A stretch of DNA of 64,000 nt from Symsagittifera roscoffensis (Eukaryota; Xenacoelomorpha; Acoela; Convolutidae): positions 37,723,888-37,787,887 of the forward strand of contig NC_087065.1 in NCBI RefSeq assembly GCF_963678635.1. The letters are read 5' to 3'. The position numbers and the translations under genes are program-made. Under the pieces are notes generated by a model. The model worked only from the letters and a program-made list of their open reading frames with translations, had not been told where the DNA came from and made no database searches. This document shows, in pieces, positions 13,201 through 24,600 of this stretch; the first letter of the stretch is position 1; each line of letters starts with the position of its first letter.

Positions 13201-16200
13201 TTTTTTCTTCTTTAGGTTGTTTTACATAGTCTATGAAGAGTTTGCCTACACATATGTAGCTTTATAAACCTAACAGATGATGAGATAATCAAAATTGAGT
13301 CAAAAAAGCCCTAAACTTGTACAAAAATTTCAGCTCAATCTCGATTTACTCAACCATTAAAAAATTGTATTATGATGAAAAAAAGTCACTGGAAAGCTCT
13401 CCTTAGTATTCAAACGTACAATTTATTTTAAAAAATCATAACTGTACTGTTTTATAGCTGGCCAAAGGCTATTTTGTCACCAAATTTCGAAATTGAAGAT
13501 CGTAAAATGACCCAAAAAAATTTTTGTTTTCAATTTTTTGTTTATTAATGTAAACTATACAATTTATGGAGAGTTCGCATGCATACTTTCATCATTTTAT
13601 GTCAAATGCGTGACAAAAAAATCAAAAGTGAGCCGGAGCGGACCCAGCCCCAAGAATTTCACATTGGCTCAAATTAAATTTTTCAAGTTCTAGAAATCGC
13701 ATTATAGCGAAAAAGCGCTTTTTGGAAAGCTCGTACCACTGAAAAACGTGAGTTGTGTATGATTTGCAAAAAGTCAGCGTTGAAAACGTTATTGGGCTAA
13801 ACTATAAACCTAAGTTTCGTTTTACCTGCCAAAAAGTGAAATCTCCAGGGCTAATTTTTAAAAATGTGGAAATAGCCCCAAACAATTTTTGAATCGAAAA
13901 AACAACATAAGCATTGTGATCCTCACTCAAAATAAGGCCTAGAAGTTAACTTTATTTAGTAATTTAAATGTCAACTCTTCTGAAGCTAAATTACTTCCAG
14001 CATAATCGGGTTGTCAGACTATCTACAATTTATTGCAGATTTTTCATTTAGGCTTGGAAAAGAGCCCCAAAATTTTTTTAATGTCCAGTCGGTTAATTTA
14101 GCTCAAAAAATCACCAGAGTTTTTAGGTTTTGAAAAATTGAATCTTTTTTCGATGAGAAACAGACTTTAAAATTTTTCGAGCCTAGTCCTAAAATTACGA
14201 TAGAACTAACAAGCCCTAAAATTTTGAATACTTGTCTTAAATCAACAATTGATACATTTTCGGAAACCAAATGAGCATGGCTTTCCAACAACGCCTAAAT
14301 AATTTTTTTGAACCTTACTTCGTTAACCCTAAATCAATCAAAAAGTGACATTTGTCTAGCCCCAAATTTTTTTGACCGTTTTTTCCGTTTTTTTGTTTCC
14401 AATAGGGTAACTCAAAATTGCGTAAAATTGCCAAAAAAACTGAAGTCGTAAGTCACTCAGACACCGGGAATCTTGAGCCGATACCTCAAAAGGTGTTTGG
14501 CACGGCTAGGCTTACAAAAAGTGACATGGCTAGGCTTACTTTCATGAGAATTAAGTCATATCAAAATTAGAAAGAAACTAAGATTCAACTACAATTTTAA
14601 TTTGGCTTACTAAAAATTTGGAAATTAAAACTTTCAAAGACTAATTAATTTTAATTTGGCATGAGTACGTTTTGGAATTAAAATGTCTAGAACTTTTGTT
14701 TCACTCGTTATGAGGTGTTTCCCTCTCCCTAACAAAAATGGTCTGAAGTTGAAGTGGAGGAAATTTCAGAAATTGATTATTTATAGAGGATTGGTTGGTT
14801 GTCATTTTGTTCTATAATGACATGGGTCGTGGATTCTATCTCACGGATCAGTTTCAGATGTAGTACCTTTTTTTCCGACACGCGTGCTTCTTCTTAGTTC
14901 ATTACTGATCTTCGTTATACTCCAATTTTCTTGTCCAGAATAGAACTATGAGAATGCTGGCAAAACGCGATCAATTTTAAATCAATTTTGTATTTTTAGT
15001 TGTTCAGTTGATCTGAATTGTTAAATAGTAAGGTTTGCAATAATAGTTCAGTGATCTATTGGTAATAAGTACTCCTCGATCATAAAGAAATCAAAAAACA
15101 TTTCGTATACTGAATAGGTTCTGCCGACGAATAAGACAATTCTACTGTGGGTTTAGGGTTTTGAATAGAAGATTTTTTACTAGTTGTTACCTAATGATTT
15201 GCTGATGTTGGATTAAACGGGTTTGCAGAAATGTAAGTCAATTCACAATGTTAAAGTGATAATTTGAGTTAGTTTGTCCAGAGTTGTTTGTGGTGTCAGA
15301 GTGTTTAACGACACATCTGGGTCATCATACACAATGAAAGGGAAATAATTTAAAATGCCAAGTTTATTAAGTCTTTGGAGAATCTTTACAAAACTTGACA
15401 GTTGGAAAGATTTTTTACACTGGTCGTTTTAATTCAAGTTAAAAACGTTTCAAAATTAGCCTCAAAATCAGCTTTTTAGCTCTCTACTACCTTCCCTAAA
15501 ACTCTTTCTCTCCCTCTCACTCTGTATGTAAATGTGAGCATGTGTGTTATATGTATGTATGTATGTGTGTTTGTGCGTGTTTGTCTGTGTTTTTCTTTTT
15601 TTCCTATTTTTAAAAAAAATAACAACAATTTTTGCTTGAAATAAAAACTTTACGAGGCCAAACTGTGCACTGGATAGGAGCTCAATTTTGTGTCTGTATG
15701 TTCCTGGATTGCAGAGACAAGTCCTAAAATATGTTCCAAAAATTCAGTGCATTCCGCATACATATACCTGTAACGTAAATTTTGTCGGCACATTTGTTTT
15801 GTTGCGGATTCCGCAACAAGCAAATATAGCTAGTTTCTAGATTCCGCAACTGTAAGTAGATTCCGCAAAATGTAAGTGGAATCCGCAAATGTAAGCGGAT
15901 TATGCAAGTGGATTTTTCAGTTGCGGAATCCAGAACAACTAGCTACAAATGTGCAGACAAAATTTACGTTACAGTTATATGTATGCGGAATCCACTGAAA
16001 ATTTGGAACATATTTTAGGACTTGTCTCTGCAATCCAGGAACATACAGACACAAAATTGTGCTCCTATCCAGTGCACAGTTTGCCCTCGTAAGGTTTTTA
16101 TTTCAAGCAAAATTGTTATTATTTTCTTTGAAATTAGGAAAAAAAGAAAAACACAGACAAACACGCACAAATTGTTTTTTGATTTCTTTATGATCGAAGA

Positions 16201-18653
16201 GTACTGATTGCCAATAGATCACTGAACTATTATTGCAAACCGTACTATTTAACTATTCATATCAACTGAACAACTAAAAATACAAAACTGATTTAAAATT
16301 GTTCGCGTTTTGCCAGCATTCTCATAGTTCTATTCTGGACAAGAAAGTTGGAGCATAACGAAGATCAGTAATGAACTAAGAAGATGCACGCGTGTCGAAC
16401 AAAAAGTGTATTACATCTGAAACTGCTCTGTGAGATATAATCCACGACCCATGTCAATATAGAACAAAATGACAACCAACCCATCCTCTATAAATAATCA
16501 ATTTCTGAAATTTCCTCCACTTCAACTTCAGACCATTTTTGTTAGGGAGAGGGAAACACCTCATAACGAGTGAAACAAAAGTTCTAGACATTTTAATTCC
16601 AAAACGTACTCATGCCAAATTAAAATTAATTAGTCTTTGAAAGTTTTAATTTCCAAATTTTTAGTAAACCAATTTAAAACTCTATTTGAAACTGAGTTTC
16701 TTTTGAATTTTGATATGACTTAAAAATCATAAAATTAAGCCTAGCCATGTAACTTTTTGTAAGCCTAGCCGTGCCAAACACCTTTTTGAGGTATCAGCTC
16801 AAAAGGGTTCTCGGTGTCTGAGGGACTTACGAATTCAATTTTTTGGCGATTACACGCAATTTTGAGTTACCTTTTTGAAAAAAAACGGTCTAGCAAAATT
16901 TGCGGCTAGGCAAATGTCACTTTTTGGTCGATTTAGGGTTAACAAAAGAAGGGTCAAAAAATTGTATTTAGGCGTTTTTGGAAAGCCCTGCTCATTTAGT
17001 TTCCGAATATGTATCAAATGTTGAGTTAAGATAAGTTTTCAAAATTTTAGGGCTTATTAAGTCTATCGTAATTTTGGGGCTAGGCTCGAAAAGTTTTAAA
17101 GTCTGTTCCTCATCAAAAAAGATCCAATTTTTCAAAACACAATAGTTTTGGTGGTTTCTTGAGCTAAATTAACCGACTAGACTATTTAAAAAACTTTGTT
17201 GCTCACTTTCAAAACCTAAATGAAAAATCTGCAATAAAGTGTAGTTAGTCTGACAACACGATTTTGATAGAAGTGAGTCAGCTTCAGAAGAATTGACTTT
17301 AGGTAACTAAATAAAATTAACCTCTAGGCATGGTCATGTTGTTTTTTCGATTCAAATTTTTGTGGCGCTATTTTCAACATTTTTAAATATTAGCCCTAGA
17401 GATGTCACTTTTGGCAGGGAAAGTGAAACTTAGGTTTAGAATTTAGCCCAAGATTGATTTCAACGCTGGATTTTTTGAAAATCATACACAACTGTCATCT
17501 TTTTGTTGGTACGTGCTTTCCAACAAGCGCTTTTTGCTATAATGCAATTTCTAGAACTTGAGAAAATTAAACTTGAGCCAAGGTGAAATTCTTGGGGCTT
17601 GGGCCACTTCGGCTCACTGGTGATTTTCTCACCACGCATTTGACATAATATGATGAAAGTATAGTAAACATTAATAAACAAAGAAATTGAAAAAAAACCA
17701 TCTTTTTTTGGGTCATTTTACGATCTTCATTTTCGAACTTTGGCGGGGAAATAGCCTTTGGTCAGCTATAAAACATTACAATTATAATTTTCTTAAATAA
17801 ATTCTACGTTTGAACACTGAGGAGAGTTTTCAAGTTACTTTTTTCATCAAAATGAAATTTTCTAAGGTTGAGTAAATCGAGATTTAGCTTATTTTTTTTT
17901 GTTCAAGGTTAGGGCTTTTTTGACTCAATTTTAATTTTTCATTATCTGTTAGGTTTATAAAGCTAAAAATGTGTAAGAAAACTCTTCATAGAGTGTATAA
18001 CACAACTTGATTGAGTAAAAATTGTTTAGAAAAATCTCGTTTCACGTCATTTCAGTTCATTCCGAAAGAGTCATTTCACGATCTTCAAATTCGGAATGAA
18101 CACTGATACTCTCGAACATGTCGTTCAATGAGATTAAACTTCACTGACGGATTTAATCTGATCATCAAACCAATGAAAAACGATCCATATATGAGTCTAA
18201 TGCGTTTTAAAGAGTCTCAGATGAAATTTTAGCTTGAAACTATAAGTGATTAAAGCAAGTATGATGAAGATTGACAAGAAAAATAAAAAAGTTCAAAAAA
18301 ATAGAATTTAGACAAAAAATAGCCTTTGGTTAGCCATAAAACATTTTACTTATTTGTTTTATTTTCCACGTTTAATCAAAAAATAGCTTTCCAACGAATC
18401 CTGGTTCATTGTAAATCAACTTTTAAGAAAAGAGTAAATCGAGGTTGAGCAGATTTTTTTACCGAGGCTAGGGCTTCTTTTGACTCAATCTTGATTTGTC
18501 ATCATTGCTTGGACTTATGAAGCTCAAATTGTGTATGTGAACTTCTCATAAACTGTATAAAACAACCTCAATGAGTAAAAAAATTGAAAAAGTATTTGGC
18601 TCATTTCACGATCTTCAGTTTTAGAGTTAACATAATTATTCTCGAACATATCT
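10030..18653. repeat. Array unit, copy 2 (~8,624 bp)
   Basis: This is the second full unit, nearly identical to copy 1 base for base. It is about 10 bases longer, mainly from an insertion near 15,616. Short open frames at 11,844, 14,103, 16,022 and 17,460 repeat those at 3,229, 5,487, 7,398 and 8,836 and are regarded as chance frames. Confidence 0.92.
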
Positions 18654-18893
18654 GAAACTAGAGATGAAATTTCACTGACAGTATTTTTCTAGTTATGAAA
18701 CCACAATAAGTTTGATGATTGTTCGTAGAGTTCTCAGATAGTTTTTTGGCAGGAGAACCGTTTGTGTTTGAGTCAAAATAGATGAAGTTTTAAAAAATTT
18801 ATTTTTTCCTTCAAACGAAACTTTGGCTATAAATTTGCTTTTGATATGCAGGAGAAATGCTTGTTTCTAAGTTTTTCTGATAGTCACGGTTTT
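12466..18893. repeat. Giant imperfect palindrome 2
   Basis: This is the direct-repeat counterpart of palindrome 1, with the axis near 15,871. It has the same arm differences as palindrome 1, so the inversion is older than the tandem duplication. Confidence 0.88.
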
Positions 18894-20282
18894 GTGATTA
18901 AAAAGAGCATTCCAACAAATTTTTTTTGCTATAATGCGATTGTTACAACTTGAGAAATCCAAAACTGAGCTGGAGCAATGTTTTCGTTATAATGGCTTTA
19001 CTGCATTAAGGTTGTTTTTCTCATCAGCCATTGGAAATAAATTATTGAAATTGTGAATGTACACTCTCCATAGTGTCTAAGAAATTGACGAACTTGAAGT
19101 ATTCCATTAAAAAATAATGGGTCTTTTTACCAGATTTATATTTCTAAAGAGCACTGATGGTTTCGAATATGTCAATCAACGAGATGAAACTTCACTGACA
19201 GGATCAATCTGGATATTAAACCACTTGATATAAACAGAGTTTGTGCCTGGAAAATTGTTCGTGTTGTTGTCGTGTTCGTTGGTAACAAATTTTGGGTTGT
19301 TTCTTGGTGTTCTTTTTACTTACTAAAAGTTTTCAGACGAGTTTCAGCCAATTTCAGAAAAAAATGTTGTTGAGAAAATCAGGCATTTTTCTGCAACCCA
19401 TTTTTAGGATTTGGCGTCAAATACTGACTTTCTTGTTTGTCACTATAGTTTTCAGGCAATTCCCATCTTGAAAAAGGTTTAAATCTTAACATTATGATTT
19501 ATTTCAGTTTATTATCAGTTTTTTGGTTATGTTGTTGTTTTTGGGGCAAGGGGTCTTTTTTTGGGGTTGGACAATTTTTGGGCTGTTTTCCTCTTGTTTA
19601 CTAACTTTTAGTCAATTTCCTTGTTGAAAACTCTCTAAGTTCTAAATTTTATTGTATAATCAATGAAGTAGGAATCTCTTTGTTAGTTTTTGGTGTTTTT
19701 GGATTTTTAGTAAGGCTCTTCAGAGGAATTTCAGCTATTTTCCAAAAAGTAGACCCTTGTCACTTTTTGGTGTTAACCCCGAATTCCAAAAAATGACATC
19801 GATCTTGTCACTTTTTGTTCTCACATAAAATTGACTAAAAAGTGACATTACACCATGTCATTTTTGGCGTCACTTTTTGGCAACATAAATTTCTCAGCTC
19901 ATGTCACTTTCTGCAGACACCGTAGCCAAAACTTTTGGGCTAGGACCCTAATCGCGATACAAATTATAGTTAACTTCTTGCACTGATTGGTGAAAACAAT
20001 TTACAAAATATCTCTTTTTTGTAAACCTTCATATTGAGGTGTGTGTGTATGTGTTTATGTGGTTGCGTGTGTGCATGTGTGTGTATGTGTCAGTGTTGGC
20101 TCGTTAGATATTTTCCCTTTTTCATAAACTCGTTCCCCGGGTTTTGATTGGATAAATTTTTCAATCAAGAATCTAGACTGTATTTTTTCTAAGTATTTAT
20201 AGCTAAATCCCTTCAAAATGCTGAATCTTTGTGATGGAGTTTCAAATCAATTTTTGAAATCAATGAACGTGACATATTTTTA
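18654..20282. repeat. Array unit, copy 3, truncated
   Basis: This copy contains only the first 1.63 kb of the unit. It matches copies 1 and 2 up to the words GACATATTTTTA and then changes abruptly to unrelated sequence at about 20,282. It marks the right edge of the array, 1.25 kb from the stop codon of the DOCK-like gene. Confidence 0.9.
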
Positions 20283-21534
20283 TGTTTCAAATTCTTTGAA
20301 AAACCGCAATACCTAGACCTATCAATTGATTTGAAACCAAATTGAAAAAAAAAATTAGCTATACTTTTGGGAATAAGCTTAAAGAATGGAACATGTTGCT
20401 CTGACGAATGTACCACATATTCTTTTAAGGTCTGATTTTAGACCTAATTTTAGCACATACGTTAGGGGAAGATTTTTTCGGAAGTTTTGATGATAAAAAA
20501 TGTTTTTTCAAGTCTAAGCCTATCAAAAAATCCAGCCTATCAATAATTAAGATTGGAGAAAAAACAATTGTTTTCGAGTATCGAAGAAAACTGCCCCCAA
20601 CTTTCGGTCAAGAATCAAACCCTAGCAAAGAGCAAAATAACTATAAATTTCAAAAAAAAAAACAAATTTCCATTTTTCAAATACGAATTGTTAGATGATA
20701 TGCCTTAAACTGTTTTGATATGCCAGCTTGGCTGCAGACTTTCTAAATCAAAACAAAACTAGAAAAAGTTTGACCTACCTTTTAAAATGTTAACGTGTTT
20801 TCTTTAACGTCTTTCAATTTTAAACTAATTTTTGCACTGATACTTATTATTGGAACATTTTTACTGCTTAACCAGCAGAAAACTGGTTTAAAAAATTGGC
20901 ATAAAATTTTTTTAGTTAAGTTTTCCAAAACCGGTTTTAGCTGTTAAAAATGAATTTTGAAAGCTCTCTCGAAGAATAGTCGGCCAAAAAAAAACTTTTT
21001 AAACAAGCTAAAACATAGCCATGTTGTCATGCGCTACTGTTCGTTTTACAACGATGATGGCAGCATTTTAACATTTACTTGATGTCGAGTAAATAGGAAG
21101 AAAGCTGTTAAGATGACAACCGTTTATGGTTGGTTTTAAAGACTTTGGTTTTAAAGTGTTCAACCTACATATTTTAGCTCTCATTTGTCGTCTCATTGTC
21201 ATGTCGTCTTTATGTCTTGTCGTTTTATTTAGCTAGCACTCAAAAACTATTGCCAAGGCTCTAAGCTCACTTTCAGTCCCTCTCCCCGTACGAACGAAAC
21301 CAAGATCAAGTTTGGAAAAACTAAACATTATTTTTCCAAAAATAAGTTTTCGAAATTTTTTGAGCTACTTGTTTGCTAGTATGTTAAGTATATTAGTAAA
21401 AGTGAAAAAATCTGATTGGTCTTTTATTATTTTAAATCAATTGAAGAAAATGACTATTTTTCAAAAACTGATAAATTATATGTGATAGTTCAGAAAGTAG
21501 TATAAATATAAATGTTTTTAATGAAGAACGGACG
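20283..21534. other. Spacer between satellite array and gene end
   Basis: Unique AT-rich sequence with no coding signal seen. It should contain the 3' untranslated region of the minus-strand gene, since the stop codon is at 21,535-21,537. Confidence 0.6.
21423..21428 (-). promoter_or_regulatory. Candidate polyadenylation signal AATAAA
   Basis: TTTATT on the plus strand reads AATAAA on the minus strand, about 107 bases beyond the stop codon of the DOCK-like gene. This is a usual distance for a short 3' UTR. Confidence 0.45.
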
Positions 21535-21672
21535 TCATTCGAACAGTTTTAAGTTTGTTTTGATTGTGTTGAGATTGTCCAGGATGGTTTGCTTTGTGTT
21601 TTCGTGTTCGAATTCCAGTCTTTTGAGATAGACGTCGCTGAAAGCTGCAGTGAAGGGAGTGATATCTCCAAT
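21535..21672 (-). CDS. DOCK-like last exon
   Basis: 45 codons and TGA at 21,535-21,537, acceptor TTTCTAG. It ends with a coiled-coil-like helix (LEFEHENTKQTILDNLNTIK). It joins exon 17 in phase 0 across a 4.4-kb intron rich in transposons. Confidence 0.72.
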   Translation of the reverse strand: MGDITPFTAAFSDVYLKRLEFEHENTKQTILDNLNTIKTNLKLFE

Positions 21673-24600
21673 CTAGAAACACACAATTTCCTTCATAAAT
21701 TTCTTGAGTTTTAGTTATAAATGTAAGAGAGTAAAATTAGTTCTATGTACACTAGTAGCCGCATGCTAGTAGATCGGTTATGTAGTAAAACGAAAACAAG
21801 TCAAAAAGTAGGTGGGACACGTCGTAATCAAGATATAAGCCAATCAGAATCGAGAAAAAAAAACATTTTGTAACGTTTTTTTTTCTCATCTCGATTCTGA
21901 TTGGCTTACGGCGTGTCTGCTATATGTCATGTCTACTTTTTGATAGCGCTCAAAGTAATTGGGCCCCCTAAGATTTAGTATACTTTGTTATTCCAATGAT
22001 GAATACTAACAACTAAAGTAAGCTAACCTTTGTCATTTACAACCCAATAGTTTGCAAAGTCATATCTCACTAACAGCCTAGGAGTCGCCTAATAAACCTA
22101 CAAGTCGAACGCGAGCAGCGAAAAAAATATATAATTAAAAAAACTTTCTTCCGTTATGCCTGGTCGTCGTTTCAAAATGATCAGTTTTAAATGTATAAAG
22201 TAAATTGTTGTTTTTTCCATCTAGGTTTAGAAAAAATTGCGAAATCAAACATTGTTCAGATCGTTTTTCAGGGAGCTCACAAAACCAATCAAAAATCCTT
22301 CTTATGAAATCTTCATTGAATTCTTTGAATGATTGACAAGAAAAATGGTTGAATGTGTTTACTTGGTGCAACGAAAACTTTTTGCGATAATCAAAGAAGA
22401 TAAAATCTAAGAGGTAATTCAAAATGGTGAGTAGTCTTATACCAGGTAACTATTTGTTGCAACCACTCTCGAAAGTGTAGGAAGGAGCTAAGAAGTAATC
22501 TCGAGTTTTCTAGTCAATTTTAGGTAGGTCAGCAAATCGATATATCAGAAAAACTAAAACTGGCGGACCACATCAGTAAACCGAAAACATGTTATTCAAT
22601 TAAGTAATATATGAATTGATAACTGAGATTTGTTCAATACGACAACTTTTTCTGTCTAAGAAGTTGAAACATCAATTTCAATACAATAGCTCTTACCATG
22701 GGGCCCACAATTTTTAAGTTTTAGTTCTAGCTCAGGAAAAACTTATTCTCTTAATCTTTAATTCTGCAATTGATTTCGCTATTACCTAATTTGCTTTACT
22801 GATTATTCGTTTTTACTGAAAGCACAGCTGTTATTGAAGATTTTAGAGAAACTTCATAGAGGGTCTTATTAAAGTCTTTTGAGTCGTCATATGAATTCTA
22901 AAAAAAACAACTTCAAATTGATCTGAACTCTTTCGTTTTTCAGAGAAATCTTCCCGGACTGGAACACTTTCAATCAGCATGCAGTTTGAACGTTACTTAC
23001 GTTTTTTAATTTATTTTACCAACTATCCTTGTCCAGGTTTGATATTATCGGATCTACTTAACAATTACTCCAACTACTTTCAAGAAAGGGAGGCAATTGT
23101 TAAATAGGTTAAGTTAGTAGAACTTTCGAACAATCAGAATGCAGCAAAGTTCGAATTTTACATAAAAAGCTCTAGTGGAAATTTCCTGATTTTATTCAAA
23201 GGGATGCCCGGTTTGAAGACCCGCCGTTATTTATCGTCTTTTTCGTAGTATCTCAGTGCCAGCTATTTTCCTGTGCTGATTCATGTAAAGTTTAAACTTT
23301 TTTGCATAGCTGAACCTGCGATATTTTAAAACTATTTCAGTAATGATTCCGTAGAAAATCAGCGCTAAAGAGGTAGCATACATGTCTACTAAGCTGAAGA
23401 TTGAGGAAGCGAACCCCAGTAGTTCATAGTTTGGCTCATTTTGATAGATGTTTTATCGCTGCTTCATCGCTGAAAATTAGCCAAGTTAGCGATAATCTAT
23501 CGATAAATTCTGCTATTGTGGCAATGAACATCGATATTTCATCAAGGGCAATCGCTGTTTTTTCCTAAACTTTTTATAGCTAATTTTCATGGTGAACGCA
23601 ACCCGATTGGCAATTCCGTAGTAGGTACCATAGGGAGGGCGATTGTTAAGTAGATCCATATTATCTTCCTCTTGTAGACGAGTCCAATAGCTTGTCCATT
23701 TGAGTGTCAGTTACAATGTTAGTAAAATTTTGAATTGGCTTTTTGTCTCAGTAAATGTTATATTTTTTAGTGAAAAAACTCCTGTTGAGTTCAAAAAAGA
23801 TTATTATTTTTTGTAACTATCAAGGGCTGATTATAAAACAAAGGTTACATATTTTTTGCTGTTTTTCTCGATTGCAGGTGCGAATATAGGGGGACGCCAT
23901 CGAATCTTAGGAGTTCGACCCCCTCACAAACCAAAAGGTCCCCCTTTTGGTATTACTTTATGACATCTATTTTAGGCCGACCGACACTAAAAAATGTTTC
24001 TTCGGCGCCAATATATACTAATTTTTTAGTGGAGCGCGCGTCGAAAAAACGCATTTTTTTTACAGTCAAAATTTTCCAAATTGTGGTCAAAAATGGCTTT
24101 TTTGACCTGTATTTTCAAAAATTTGACTGCGGCGCAAAATGTTTAGTGAAAATAGCGTCTTTTTAATGTTCTGGGAAGGCTCGGAAAATCAGTTTGGCCA
24201 ACCTGAAAAAAATAAGGTCGTAAGACTTATCGAAATTTTTTTGAAAATTTGCCCCCACTCCCCCCTCCTGAAAATCCTAGATTCGCCCTTGCTCGATTGA
24301 ATCAAAATACTCATTTTTTGATATATTTAAATTTACGATAACAGGTCAAGAGATACATTTTTAACATATTTTTTTGAGCTGCTTTCGCTTTTAATTTTTA
24401 GCTCTGTTATCATTGTAGCACATCCACGAAAAATCCACCTATCTACGATTTTCTCAAGGGGAGGTTTTTCGAAACATTTTTGCGCCCGCCTACTTTCCTT
24501 ACCCTTTAAATTCGCTACAAAGTACTTTTGACAAAATACTACTGACAAAAACTACTGACAAATACTACTGACAAACATTACTGACAAAATACTGGCCACC

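Larger units (their letters stand above)
1..20282. repeat. Tandem array of ~8.6-kb palindromic higher-order units
   Basis: The same sequence recurs with offsets of about 8,614 and 8,624 bases. The segment starting GAAACTAGAGATG at 1,416 returns at 10,030 and 18,654, and the similarity continues until a sharp break near 20,282. Direct copies differ by only scattered substitutions and small indels by eye, for example one extra T at 11,159 and an 8-base insertion near 15,616. The window opens inside the right arm of an earlier unit, so the array extends to the left. No open frame exceeds about 100 codons and none resembles a known protein. It may be a satellite higher-order repeat or a tandemly amplified foldback transposon. 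The sequence does not decide between them. Confidence 0.95.

Noticed and set aside
20213-20416. 67-codon minus-strand frame
   Set aside because: It spans the break between satellite and unique DNA, so it is a chance junction frame.
22135-22422. 95-codon minus-strand frame in the last DOCK intron
   Set aside because: No domain recognised, and adding it as an exon breaks the clean phase 0 join of exons 17 and 18.
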